Assembly (NCBI GenBank): GCA_910576545.1
Contig: CAJTKM010000013.1
Location: 24,885 to 88,884 of the forward strand
Source: Lachnospiraceae bacterium
GTDB taxonomy: Bacteria; Bacillota; Clostridia; Lachnospirales; Anaerotignaceae
Length of the DNA: 64,000 nt
Direction of reading: 5' to 3'
The position numbers and the translations under genes are program-made. How positions within the stretch are numbered: the stretch's first letter is position 1; every line of letters starts with the position of its first letter. The notes under the pieces are model-generated. The model was not told the origin of the DNA. It did not search any database and saw only the letters and a program-made list of their open reading frames with translations. Below, one piece after another: positions 37,697-46,293 of the stretch.

Positions 37697-38520
37697 TACA
37701 GCGGAAAATCCACAAAGCCGTTTTTTGTCCAAACCTTTACACATCGGAACCCGATTTCCCTTGCCAGCCCTGCCGCTTCGTCAAATCCAAAGCCGAGGGA
37801 AGCCCCGTCATGGCTGTCGCTGGAAAACAGGATTTCCCCCTTTCGGCGGTAAATCTCTTTCAGCAGGGATACCGACGGATACGGCATTTTCCGCATACCC
37901 CGGTATATCGCCCCTGTGTTAATTTCAAAAGGTTTCTCCGTTTCCAGAAGGGCCTCCAGCGCGGAAAGCGACGCATCTCGATAACGCCTGTCCTCCGGGT
38001 CAAAAAAGCGGTTCCCCTCATTAAATTTCGTTACCAAATCAAAATGCCCGATAAAGTCCGCGTTTGTCTTCCCCACAACCTGCGATTCCAGTTCATAAAA
38101 CGCTTTCACATAAGCATATACGTCCCCGCCGAAGCCTTCCCGCACACCCCGCGCGAATACTTCAGGGCTTTCATCCACAGAATAATACAGGCCATCCCGC
38201 TCCACAGCATGCACAGAGCCAATCACGTAGTCGAATACGTTCGTCGGCTCATTAGAACCGAAATCCTGCTCAATGCCGCAGAAAATCTCAATCTGTCCGG
38301 CGTATTTTTCCCGCAGAGCGTACACATCCGCAATATATTTCTGCACATCTTCCCTGCTCATGCAATAGCTTTCGTCATATGCCGTATAACTGTGTCCGGA
38401 AAAGCCCAGTGCGGAAAAGCCCTTCTCCAAAGCCGCCTGAACCATACTTTCCGCCGTTTCTTTCCCATCGCAGTAAGTTGTGTGTGTGTGGAAATTCGCT
38501 TTCGGTATCCTCTCTGTCAT
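37696..38520 (-). CDS. hisK: histidinol-phosphatase, PHP family
   Basis: 274 aa. Removes phosphate from L-histidinol phosphate. PHP metal site: [11 protein letters not shown] (about 9-19), GFSGHSY, GIEQDFG, GSVHAV and [11 protein letters not shown]. This is the Gram-positive type (HisJ/HisK), replacing the HAD-type phosphatase of enterics. The start overlaps the hisIE stop by four bases (ATGA). It is the last gene of the his operon and is followed by the terminator at 37654-37696. Confidence 0.9.
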   Translation of the reverse strand: MTERIPKANFHTHTTYCDGKETAESMVQAALEKGFSALGFSGHSYTAYDESYCMSREDVQKYIADVYALREKYAGQIEIFCGIEQDFGSNEPTNVFDYVIGSVHAVERDGLYYSVDESPEVFARGVREGFGGDVYAYVKAFYELESQVVGKTNADFIGHFDLVTKFNEGNRFFDPEDRRYRDASLSALEALLETEKPFEINTGAIYRGMRKMPYPSVSLLKEIYRRKGEILFSSDSHDGASLGFGFDEAAGLAREIGFRCVKVWTKNGFVDFPL

Positions 38521-39167
38521 TTCGTCATCTTCTCCTGTTTCACCTTATGGTCAATCACATGGCGTCCGGCAAGCTCCTTTTTCACGTCCTCCAAAGAAAT
38601 GCCCGCCTGCACCATCAGCACCATCACATGGTATGCAAGGTCGGCAATTTCGTAAATTGTCTCCTTTTTATCCTCCGCCTTCGCCGCGATAATGACCTCT
38701 GTCGATTCCTCGCCGATTTTTTTCAAAATCTTGTCCAGCCCTTTTTCAAAAAGGTATGTCGTGTAGGAACCTTCCTTTTTCTCCGCTTTCCTGCCCTCCA
38801 GCAGTTCCATCAGCCCATCCATGGTAAAGGGATGGCGTTCCGGATTTTCGTAAACCGGATACGCGAAACAGGAATCCGTCCCCAGATGGCAGGCGGGACC
38901 TTCCTTTTCCACCTCTACGACAAGAGCGTCCCTGTCGCAGTCCGCCGTAATGCTTACAATATGCTGTACATTACCGGAAGTTTCGCCCTTTCGCCAAAGC
39001 TCCTGACGGGAACGCGACCAGAAACACGTCCGCCCTTCGTTTATGCTGTTTTGCAGGCTTTCACGGTTCATATAAGCAACCGTAAGCACATTTTTACTCT
39101 CCGCATCCACCACAACAGCAGGAATCAACCCTTTTTCGTCAAATTTCAAATCCTCTATATTCACCAT
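38517..39167 (-). CDS. hisIE: bifunctional phosphoribosyl-AMP cyclohydrolase / phosphoribosyl-ATP pyrophosphatase
   Basis: 216 aa. HisI domain (1-about 105) with the zinc/metal motif [20 protein letters not shown] (in part: DCDRDA) and CHLGTDSCF. HisE domain (about 120-200) with [15 protein letters not shown] and [13 protein letters not shown]. It catalyses steps 2 and 3 of histidine synthesis. The ATG at 39167 is chosen because the ORF extension to 39200 lies inside hisF. The gap to hisF is ten bases. Confidence 0.94.
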   Translation of the reverse strand: MVNIEDLKFDEKGLIPAVVVDAESKNVLTVAYMNRESLQNSINEGRTCFWSRSRQELWRKGETSGNVQHIVSITADCDRDALVVEVEKEGPACHLGTDSCFAYPVYENPERHPFTMDGLMELLEGRKAEKKEGSYTTYLFEKGLDKILKKIGEESTEVIIAAKAEDKKETIYEIADLAYHVMVLMVQAGISLEDVKKELAGRHVIDHKVKQEKMTK

Positions 39168-39177
39168 AAAAATATCC

Positions 39178-39936
39178 CTACTTTCTGACAACAATGCCAT
39201 TTTCCGCCAGCACCGCTTTCAAATCCTCTATTCTGACATCGCCGAAATGAAAAATTGAAGCCGCAAGCCCTGCGTCCACCCTTGGCAGGCGTTGGAACAG
39301 CGTCACAAAATCCTCGATACAGCCCGCACCGCCGGACGCAATGACCGGAACGGAAACGCGCTCGCAGACCGCCGCCAGCAGTTCCAAATCAAAACCCTTT
39401 TTTACTCCATCTGTATCGATGCTGTTTACAACGATTTCCCCCGCGCCCATTTTTTCACATCGGGCAATCCATTCCAGCGCGTCCATACCGGTATTCTCCC
39501 GCCCGCCCTTGGCGAACACCATGAATTTCCCATCCACACGCTTTACATCTACCGAAAGCACAACGCACTGGTCGCCGTATTTTTTCGCCGCGTCCGCAAC
39601 AAGCTGCGGGCTGCGTATCGCGCCGGAATTGACGCTGACCTTATCCGCACCACATTTCAGCACACGGTCAAAATCCTCTAACGTATTGATGCCGCCGCCG
39701 ACAGTCAGAGGGATAAAGATATTCCGCGCAACCTCCCGCAGTATATCCGTAAACAGCCCGCGCCCCTCGGCAGAAGCCGTAATATCATAAAACACAAGCT
39801 CGTCCGCGCCATGCGCGCTGTAATATTTCCCCAGCTCCACAGGGGAGGACACATCGGCGAGCCCCTCAAAATTCACGCCCTTCACTACACGCCCGTCCCG
39901 CACGTCCAGACAGGGGATAATCCGTTTCGTAATCAT
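39178..39936 (-). CDS. hisF: imidazole glycerol phosphate synthase, cyclase subunit HisF
   Basis: 252 aa TIM barrel. It starts [20 protein letters not shown] with catalytic D11 region, and the second catalytic Asp is in [24 protein letters not shown] and [13 protein letters not shown] bind the two phosphates. Acts with HisH to form IGP and AICAR. The start overlaps hisA by four bases. Confidence 0.96.
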   Translation of the reverse strand: MITKRIIPCLDVRDGRVVKGVNFEGLADVSSPVELGKYYSAHGADELVFYDITASAEGRGLFTDILREVARNIFIPLTVGGGINTLEDFDRVLKCGADKVSVNSGAIRSPQLVADAAKKYGDQCVVLSVDVKRVDGKFMVFAKGGRENTGMDALEWIARCEKMGAGEIVVNSIDTDGVKKGFDLELLAAVCERVSVPVIASGGAGCIEDFVTLFQRLPRVDAGLAASIFHFGDVRIEDLKAVLAENGIVVRK

Positions 39937-40658
39937 CTGCTTTCCCCCTTTGCCACGGCCAATGCCGCTTTTAAGTCGATATTGCCCGTGTACAACGCTT
40001 TGCCGAGTATCGCGCCGTAGATGCCCAGGCCGGAAAGCGTCCGCACTTCCTCCAAAGACGTCACCCCGCCGGACGCCACGATGTTCACCGAAAAACGGCG
40101 GGAAAGCTCCCTGTAAAGCTCCATATTCGTGCCGGAAAGCAGGCCATCACGCGAGATATCCGTGCAGATGATGGTTTCCACACCCAGCCGTTCCAGCCTT
40201 GCGCAGAAATCGAAACAGCTTTCGGCAGAAACCTCCGTCCAGCCCTTTATGGCAACCATGCCGTCCTTTATATCCACGCCAACAGCAATTTTTCCGCCGT
40301 ATTTTTCCACCATATCCCGCAGGAAATCCGGGTTTTGAACCGCCGCAGTACCGAGTATCACGCGGAACACGCCCGCGTCCAGATATTTTTTGACGGTTTC
40401 CTCTGTGCGGATACCGCCGCCGACCTCCGTCAGCAGGCCGCTTGCCCGTACAATCTCCCGTATGGTTTCCAGATTCGGGGTACCGCCGTCCTTCGCCCCC
40501 TCCAGGTCTACGACATGGAGGTATTTCGCGCCCGCCGAAGCAAAGCCGCGCGCGACCTCCGCCGGATTTTCACTGTATACCGTTTTCTGCGCGAAATCGC
40601 CTTTCACAAGACGCACCGCCGCGCCGCCAATCAAATCTATAGCAGGAAATAATTCCAT
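39933..40658 (-). CDS. hisA: phosphoribosylformimino-AICAR-P isomerase HisA
   Basis: 241 aa TIM barrel homologous to HisF. MELFPAIDLIGGAAVRLVKGDF carries the first catalytic Asp (AIDL, shown in part), TEVGGGIRTEET and CTDISRDGLLSGTN carry the second. Start ATG 40658 has AGGAGGGAGCAG upstream, and the ORF extension to 40688 is poor. Repeat R6 begins just upstream at 40689, so the gene probably stays within the same operon but with a hairpin-rich leader. Confidence 0.94.
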   Translation of the reverse strand: MELFPAIDLIGGAAVRLVKGDFAQKTVYSENPAEVARGFASAGAKYLHVVDLEGAKDGGTPNLETIREIVRASGLLTEVGGGIRTEETVKKYLDAGVFRVILGTAAVQNPDFLRDMVEKYGGKIAVGVDIKDGMVAIKGWTEVSAESCFDFCARLERLGVETIICTDISRDGLLSGTNMELYRELSRRFSVNIVASGGVTSLEEVRTLSGLGIYGAILGKALYTGNIDLKAALAVAKGESR

Positions 40659-40688
40659 TCTGCTCCCTCCTAAAAACAAAAAAACCAA

Positions 40689-40770
40689 AAGACCTTGAGG
40701 GCGTTTCCCTCAAACTCCCACAAGGGGCACGCCCCTTGACCCGTTTTCCATCGCATTTCATGCGATGGGA
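40689..40770. repeat. dispersed mosaic repeat, copy R6 (half length)
   Basis: Left half only: AAGACCTTGAGGGCGTTTCC, CAAGGGGCACGCCCCTTG and a CATCGCATTTCATGCGATG hairpin. It lies between hisA and the inserted lipoprotein gene. Confidence 0.8.
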
Positions 40771-40779
40771 TTTTAATCA

Positions 40780-41241
40780 TTATGTTTCCACAGAAAATAA
40801 ATTCCGTACTTCTTGCAATACATTGTTCCAGTTTTGTTTTCTCTCAGATTCCACTTTCCAATCCGGATTCCATTCGCTGGAAACTGTATAGCCGGAATCT
40901 GTAACGCTGATATAGGAAAATTCCTTAAATTGTAAAATTACGCCTTCCGGCTGACCATACTCGTCATGGAAACTGGTATAGGTGTCCTTGAGCAGCGTAA
41001 ACCGTCCGGTTTCCCGGCGTTCCCCCTTCACGTCAATCGTTCCGTCAAACACATCGTCCCGCAGGAGGTAGGCGTAATATGTCCCGGAAACCTCCACAGT
41101 TACGGGTTCCGCCTGCCCGTCCCCTGTGCATGACAGGGATTTTTCTACCAACGTCTTTTTCGGCACGCACGCCCCCACAAACAGGAACACCGCCACAGCC
41201 GCCAGAACCGCACACGCCGCGCCTTTTTTCGTAACCCGCAT
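40780..41241 (-). CDS. putative lipoprotein inserted in the his operon
   Basis: 153 aa. Signal peptide with lipobox (AVFLFVGAC, lipidation at about C25), then a beta-rich acidic domain (YYAYLLRDDVFDGTIDVKGE..., SYISVTDSGYTVSSEWNPDW). No family recognised. It sits between hisH and hisA, exactly bracketed by repeats R6 and R7, so it looks like a later insertion. The start ATG 41241 has AAGGAGGAGGAAACAA and is preferred to the 41463 ORF start, which lies inside R7. No role in histidine synthesis is implied. Confidence 0.78.
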   Translation of the reverse strand: MRVTKKGAACAVLAAVAVFLFVGACVPKKTLVEKSLSCTGDGQAEPVTVEVSGTYYAYLLRDDVFDGTIDVKGERRETGRFTLLKDTYTSFHDEYGQPEGVILQFKEFSYISVTDSGYTVSSEWNPDWKVESERKQNWNNVLQEVRNLFSVET

Positions 41242-41257
41242 TTGTTTCCTCCTCCTT

Positions 41258-41453
41258 AAGACCTTGAGGGCTCTGCCCTCAAACTCCCGCAAGCCCTTTG
41301 AAAAGGGCTTGACCCTAAACTTTATTACCGCAAAACTACGTTTTGCAGGGAAGTACCTCTTATTATTCGTCCCCTCCATCGCATGAAATGCGATGGCAAA
41401 CGGGTCAAGGGGTGAAACCCCTTGCGGGGCAGTGGGGCAGTGCCCCACGGTTT
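41258..41453. repeat. dispersed mosaic repeat, copy R7 (full length)
   Basis: It starts AAGACCTTGAGGGCTCTGCC and ends GTGGGGCAGTGCCCCAC GGTTTTC directly at the hisH stop codon. It contains CAAGCCCTTTGAAAAGGGCT, a CGCAAAACTACGTTTTGC hairpin and an ATCGCATGAAATGCGAT hairpin. The ends are inverted repeats of each other. Confidence 0.85.
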
Positions 41454-42068
41454 TCACTCGCAAAACGCCTTGAGTATCCGCAGTCCCGTTTCACCGCTTT
41501 TCTCCGGATGGTACTGTACACCGTATACATTCCCCCGCTCCACAGACGCAGTCAGCGGCGCGCCATATCCCGCGGTCGCGGTCACATCATGCCCGCAGTC
41601 CACGGCGGCATAGGAATGTACAAAATATACACAATCCCCCTCCTGAATATACCGGTACAGCCTGCTTTTTTCCCTGCCCTTCGGAAACTCCAATCCATTC
41701 CAGCCGATATGCGGCACCTTCAAGCCTTCCCCAATCATCGGCGCAATCGGGCGTACACTTCCCGCAATCAGCCCAAGCCCGTCATGCTCCCCATATTCAT
41801 AGCTTTTTTCAAACAAAAGCTGCATCCCCAGACAAATGCCTAAAAGCGGCCTGCCCGCCGCCGCTTCTGCTTTCACAATCTCGTCCAGCCCGCTTTTGCG
41901 CAGCTTTTCCGCCGCATCGCCAAACGCGCCCACACCCGGCAGTATAATCCTGTCGCAGCGGCGCATTTCCTCCGCATCGCCCGTCACAATCACTTTTTCG
42001 CCAATATATTCCAGAGAACTCCGCAGGGAAAACAGGTTCCCAACGCCATAATCCACAATCGCAACCAT
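41454..42068 (-). CDS. hisH: imidazole glycerol phosphate synthase, glutaminase subunit HisH
   Basis: 204 aa class I glutamine amidotransferase. Nucleophile Cys in GICLGMQLLFE, catalytic His in GVQYHPEKSGE with the adjacent Glu. Start ATG 42068 overlaps the hisB stop by one base (TGATG). The downstream neighbour hisA is reached only after R7, a lipoprotein gene and R6. Confidence 0.95.
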   Translation of the reverse strand: MVAIVDYGVGNLFSLRSSLEYIGEKVIVTGDAEEMRRCDRIILPGVGAFGDAAEKLRKSGLDEIVKAEAAAGRPLLGICLGMQLLFEKSYEYGEHDGLGLIAGSVRPIAPMIGEGLKVPHIGWNGLEFPKGREKSRLYRYIQEGDCVYFVHSYAAVDCGHDVTATAGYGAPLTASVERGNVYGVQYHPEKSGETGLRILKAFCE

Positions 42069-42655
42069 CACAACACCCCCTTCGTGGACGGGATTTCGTC
42101 CTTATATTCCTCCTGCACGGCGGCAGCCTTCGCCAGCGCACGCGAAACCGCCTTGAACGCGCCTTCTATAATATGGTGGGAATTTCTCCCCCGCAGCTGC
42201 AAAATATGCAGGTTGATATTCGCATTCCGCACAAAGGCGTTAAAAAATTCCTCTGTCAGTTCCGTGTCAAACGTCCCGACTTTTTCCGCAGGGATTTCAA
42301 GTCCATATTCCAGCCAGCTCCTGCCGGATAAATCCACAGCCGCCAGTATCAGCGCTTCGTCCATCGGCAGCGCAATATCCCCATAGCGGGCAATACCGCG
42401 CCCTTCGCCCAACGCCTGCCGGAACGCCATACCCAGGCATATGCCGATATCCTCCACAGAATGGTGGTCGTCCACCTCAATATCACCCTTGCATTGCACA
42501 GCCAAATCAAACCGCCCATGCTTTGCGAACAATGTCAGCATATGGTCTAAAAAACCCACGCCGGTCGCAATATCGCCCTGCCCTGTCCCGTCCAGAGAAA
42601 GGGAAAGGATAATATCCGTTTCCGCCGTTTTCCGCTTGATCTCCGCTTTTCTCAT
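42068..42655 (-). CDS. hisB: imidazoleglycerol-phosphate dehydratase
   Basis: 195 aa mono-functional HisB. Mn-binding motifs: GFLDHMLTLFAKHG, DDHHSVEDIGI and LRGRNSHHIIEGAFKA. Dehydrates IGP to imidazole acetol phosphate. It is not fused to a phosphatase, consistent with the separate hisK. Three bases separate it from hisC. Confidence 0.96.
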   Translation of the reverse strand: MRKAEIKRKTAETDIILSLSLDGTGQGDIATGVGFLDHMLTLFAKHGRFDLAVQCKGDIEVDDHHSVEDIGICLGMAFRQALGEGRGIARYGDIALPMDEALILAAVDLSGRSWLEYGLEIPAEKVGTFDTELTEEFFNAFVRNANINLHILQLRGRNSHHIIEGAFKAVSRALAKAAAVQEEYKDEIPSTKGVL

Positions 42656-42658
42656 GCT

Positions 42659-43732
42659 TCATGCCCCTTTCTGCCCCTTCAGTATCTCCGCCAGCTTTTC
42701 CAGCAAAATGTCCATCTGTTCCGGCGTACCAATGGTAATGCGTACAAAATCCTTTATCTTTTGTTTCCCGAAATGCCGCACCAGAACACCCTTTTTCTTC
42801 AATTCCTGGTAAACCGTTTCACCCGCTAAAGCGTCTGATTTCACAAAAATGAAATTCGCCACAGAAGGGAGGACGATAAAGCCCAGCTTCCGCAGGCGGG
42901 AGGCTGTCAGTTCCCTCGTCTTTGCAATCTTTGCCGCGTTTTTCCGGTAATAAGCGTCACTCTCAATCGCCGCTTCGCCCGCTGCCAGCGTCAGCCGGTT
43001 GATATTATACGGATTTGTAGAATATTTGATTTTCTCCAAATCCGCAATCAACCCTTTGTCCGCGATGGCAAAGCCCAGCCTTGCCCCTGCGAGAGAGCGC
43101 GATTTTGAAAACGTCTGCACCACCAGCAGGTTATCGTATTGTTTCGTCAGTTCTACACAGCTTGTCCCGCCGAAATCAACATATGCCTCATCTATCAGCA
43201 CAACGTTCTGCGGATTGCTCCGCAGAATTTCCTCAATCTCCGAAATGGAAATCTCCATACCCGTTGGCGCGTTGGGGTTGGCAATGACGACCATCTTCCC
43301 AATCCCGCAGTAATCCCGATAATCCACAGAAAAATCCTCTTTCAGCGGCATCTGTATACAAGGCACATGGTACAAATCTGCATAGACCGGATAAAAACCG
43401 TAGCTGATTTCCGGAAACGCCGCGCCGCGTTCGGCATCGCAAAACGCCATAAACGAAAAATTCAATATATCGTCTGAGCCATTGGAAAGGAACACATTTT
43501 CCGGCTCCACGCCGTAAAGCGCGGCAAGCTTTTCTTTCAAAACGCGCCCCGTCGGGTCAGGGTAAAGGTTCAGCCGGCCCGTTTCCGCCGCCGAAATCCG
43601 TTCCAGAACCTCCGGCGAAGGCGGATAAGGCGATTCGTTCGTATTCAGCTTCACATACTGCTGGTCCTGCGGCTGTTCCCCGGGCGTATATGCCTCCAGC
43701 CCCGCAAAACGCGGGCTTAAAAATCTGCTCAT
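42659..43732 (-). CDS. hisC: histidinol-phosphate aminotransferase
   Basis: 357 aa PLP enzyme of class I/II. PLP lysine in FSKSRSLAGARLGFA, with NPNAPTGMEI and LIDEAYVDFGG upstream. Converts imidazole acetol phosphate to histidinol phosphate. The start overlaps the hisD stop by four bases (ATGA). Confidence 0.95.
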   Translation of the reverse strand: MSRFLSPRFAGLEAYTPGEQPQDQQYVKLNTNESPYPPSPEVLERISAAETGRLNLYPDPTGRVLKEKLAALYGVEPENVFLSNGSDDILNFSFMAFCDAERGAAFPEISYGFYPVYADLYHVPCIQMPLKEDFSVDYRDYCGIGKMVVIANPNAPTGMEISISEIEEILRSNPQNVVLIDEAYVDFGGTSCVELTKQYDNLLVVQTFSKSRSLAGARLGFAIADKGLIADLEKIKYSTNPYNINRLTLAAGEAAIESDAYYRKNAAKIAKTRELTASRLRKLGFIVLPSVANFIFVKSDALAGETVYQELKKKGVLVRHFGKQKIKDFVRITIGTPEQMDILLEKLAEILKGQKGA

Positions 43733-45012
43733 TGTTGTTCCTCCTTTTCCGCGCGTATCAGCGCAGAGCGGGCATGCGCATGCAGGCCCTCCCGTTCGGC
43801 AAAGCGGGCAATTTTTCCCGCCTCCTTCGCCAGCGCGTCTTTTGTATAATAGGTAAATGTCGATTTTTTGATAAAATCGTCCACGGAAAGCGGGCTGGAA
43901 AACCTTGCCGTACCACTGGTAGGCAGGGTATGGTTCGGCCCTGCGAAATAATCGCCCAAAGCCTCTGGCGCATTCCTGCCAAGGAACACAGACCCCGCGT
44001 GCCGTATCATCGGCAGATATTGGAACGGCTCATCCACGCAGATTTCCAGATGTTCCGGCGCGATGCGGTTGGAAATCTCCACCGCCTGTACGATGCTTTC
44101 CGCAAGGATGATCTTCCCGTTTTTCTCAATGGATTCACGGGCAATCTCCGCGCGGGGCAGTTCCGCAAGCTGCCGCTCAATTTCCGCCGCGACAGCCTCC
44201 GCAAGCGTCCTGCTTTCCGTTACCAGAACTGCCGACGCCATTTTGTCATGCTCCGCCTGTGAAAGCAAATCCGCCGCGACAACAGCAGGGTCTGATTTCC
44301 CGTCCGCAATGACCAGAATCTCGCTCGGTCCCGCAATCATATCAATCGAAACCTGCCCGAAAACCTGCCGTTTTGCCTCTGCGACAAAGGCGTTCCCCGG
44401 TCCGACAATTTTATCCACACGCGGCACGCTCTCTGTGCCATAAGCCAGAGCGGCAACCGCCTGCGCCCCGCCCATTTTGAATATGCGATCAACGCCTGCC
44501 ACTTCTGCCGCCGCAAGTACGTCCGAATTCAGCTTCCCATTCTTCGCAGGCGTCGTCATAATGATTTCGCCCACGCCTGCAATCTTCGCCGGTATACAAT
44601 CCATCAGTACTGTGGAAGGATAGCTTGCCGTTCCGCCGGGAACATACAGCCCGACCCGCTCCAGCGGGATATGCCGCTGCCCCAGCAGCACACCTTCCCG
44701 CTCCGCTGCAACAAAATCCTGCCGTTTCTGCTTCTCATGGAACGCACGGATATGCGCCGCCGCCTCCCGCAGTATTTCCAAAAAATCTGCGTCAACCGCC
44801 GCCAGGGCAGCCGCCCGTTCCTCTGCGGAAACCTCCAGCGTTTGCAGCTCCGCGTTGTCAAACTCCTGCCCGTACCGCTTCAGGGCATCGTCCCCATTCT
44901 GCCGCACATCGGCAATAATTCTGGAAACCGCGCCGGAAACGTCCTGCTTTTTCTCCTGACGGGCGAATATCTCCGCATCGCCCACCTGATTATATTCATA
45001 AATCCGAATCAT
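43729..45012 (-). CDS. hisD: histidinol dehydrogenase
   Basis: 427 aa. Catalyses the last two oxidations to histidine with NAD. Motifs: VPGGTASYPSTVLM, GPGNAFVAEAKRQVFG, IAPEHLEICV (catalytic Glu-His) and SGTARFSSPLSVDDF. Start ATG 45012 has AAAGGAGTAACC and lies inside the end of the methyltransferase gene (17-base overlap). The ORF extension to 45111 is rejected. Confidence 0.95.
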   Translation of the reverse strand: MIRIYEYNQVGDAEIFARQEKKQDVSGAVSRIIADVRQNGDDALKRYGQEFDNAELQTLEVSAEERAAALAAVDADFLEILREAAAHIRAFHEKQKRQDFVAAEREGVLLGQRHIPLERVGLYVPGGTASYPSTVLMDCIPAKIAGVGEIIMTTPAKNGKLNSDVLAAAEVAGVDRIFKMGGAQAVAALAYGTESVPRVDKIVGPGNAFVAEAKRQVFGQVSIDMIAGPSEILVIADGKSDPAVVAADLLSQAEHDKMASAVLVTESRTLAEAVAAEIERQLAELPRAEIARESIEKNGKIILAESIVQAVEISNRIAPEHLEICVDEPFQYLPMIRHAGSVFLGRNAPEALGDYFAGPNHTLPTSGTARFSSPLSVDDFIKKSTFTYYTKDALAKEAGKIARFAEREGLHAHARSALIRAEKEEQQ

Positions 45013-45643
45013 GGTTACTCCTTTCTTCCCTCCGAAAATCCAGCCGCACCAGCTTTTTGCCGTTCGGCAGGGCATATTCCTCTGTTTTCGCAAAGCCGTA
45101 CCCGATTTCATGCATCACTGCCGCCAGCGTCTGCCTGTCCATTTCATGATGTACCTGTCCCAGCCCGTCGAAAACATGGAGATACGGCGAATCCGACACA
45201 AACCCATCTGTCGGGTTGGCCTGTATCACACAAGAAACAAATTCCGGCGAAACCTGCCGGATAACCCGCTGAAAACATCCATATCCGATATATTCCACCA
45301 GCAGGTTTGCAATCAGCAGTTCCGCGTGCGGCAAAACCGTATCTTCCGCCAGCAAATCTGCCGGAATACATTCCAAAATATCTCCCAGCGCACCATGCCT
45401 TGTTTTACATTCCGCAAGATATTCCCTGTTTACGTCCACACCGTAAACCTTCCGATATTGCCCCTTGTCAACATGCTCCAATCCATTGCCGCCTGCCACG
45501 CCGAGCACCATCGCCGTTTTCGTGGGAAGCTCCGCAAACTGTCCCCTCATAATCGCGTTCATTGTTTGCAGTTGCTGTACAGAGTCCAGCTTCATGTGGC
45601 TCTCGTAATCCGCAAGGCTGATTTCCTCCCAAGGGTTCTTCAC
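44996..45643 (-). CDS. class I SAM-dependent methyltransferase within the his operon
   Basis: 215 aa. SAM motif I AMVLGVAGGNGLEHV (about 45-59) and motif II YGVDVNREYL are clear, with a C-terminal VMHEIGYGFAKTEEYALPNGK resembling small-molecule methyltransferases. It starts with GTG at 45643, overlapping the hisG stop by four bases (GTGA), behind GGAGGGGAAACT, and overlaps hisD by 17 bases. It is therefore fully embedded in the his operon. No known histidine step needs it, so its substrate is unknown. Confidence 0.82.
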   Translation of the reverse strand: MKNPWEEISLADYESHMKLDSVQQLQTMNAIMRGQFAELPTKTAMVLGVAGGNGLEHVDKGQYRKVYGVDVNREYLAECKTRHGALGDILECIPADLLAEDTVLPHAELLIANLLVEYIGYGCFQRVIRQVSPEFVSCVIQANPTDGFVSDSPYLHVFDGLGQVHHEMDRQTLAAVMHEIGYGFAKTEEYALPNGKKLVRLDFRREERSNHDSDL

Positions 45644-46293
45644 AGTTTCCCCTCCTGTTTCCCTGTTTCGCAAAGTTCCGCGACCCTGCCGCAGATTTCG
45701 CGTATCCTCTCGTTTTTGAATTTATAGCTTGCCTTATTCGCAATCAGGCGCGCGCTGATTTTCACAATTTCTTCCAGTACCTCAAGATTATTCTCCCGCA
45801 GTGTCACACCCGTTTCCACAATATCCACAATCACATCGGACATTTTCAGCACCGGCGCAATCTCGATAGAGCCGTGCAGTTCGATGATGTCAATTTCCCT
45901 GCTTTTCCCGCGGTAGTATTCCCTTGCGATATTAGGGAATTTCGTCGCCACGCGCAGCGTATGCTCCGAATCCGGCCGCTCGCCCTTCACGCCCGCAACC
46001 GCCATGCGGCATTTCCCCATGCCTAAATCCAGCAGTTCAAACACATCATAAGGCTGCTCCAGCAAAATATCCTTGCCGACCACGCCAATATCCGCCGCGC
46101 CCCGCTCCACATAAACCGCCACGTCGGAGGGCTTCACCCAAAAATAGCAGACACCATTTTCCTCGTCCTCAAATACCAGCTTGCGCCCGCCCTCGTGTAT
46201 TTCCGGACAGCCGCAGCCGATTTTCTCAAAAATATCATATGCCTTTTCGCCCAGCCGCCCTTTCGGCAGGGCGATATTGATTTTATTCCGCAA
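45640..46293 (-). CDS. hisG: ATP phosphoribosyltransferase catalytic subunit, short form
   Basis: 217 aa short HisG, which works with HisZ as a hetero-octamer. Catalyses the committed step, ATP + PRPP to PR-ATP. Start motif NIALPKGRLGEKAYDIF and PRPP-binding EIAPVLKMSDVIVDIVETGVTL (in parts). There is no ATG: TTG at 46293 has GAGAGGGGG ten bases upstream and is preferred to the TTG at 46302, which is only one base from that site. It overlaps the end of hisZ by about 11 bases. Confidence 0.93.
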   Translation of the reverse strand: MRNKINIALPKGRLGEKAYDIFEKIGCGCPEIHEGGRKLVFEDEENGVCYFWVKPSDVAVYVERGAADIGVVGKDILLEQPYDVFELLDLGMGKCRMAVAGVKGERPDSEHTLRVATKFPNIAREYYRGKSREIDIIELHGSIEIAPVLKMSDVIVDIVETGVTLRENNLEVLEEIVKISARLIANKASYKFKNERIREICGRVAELCETGKQEGKL

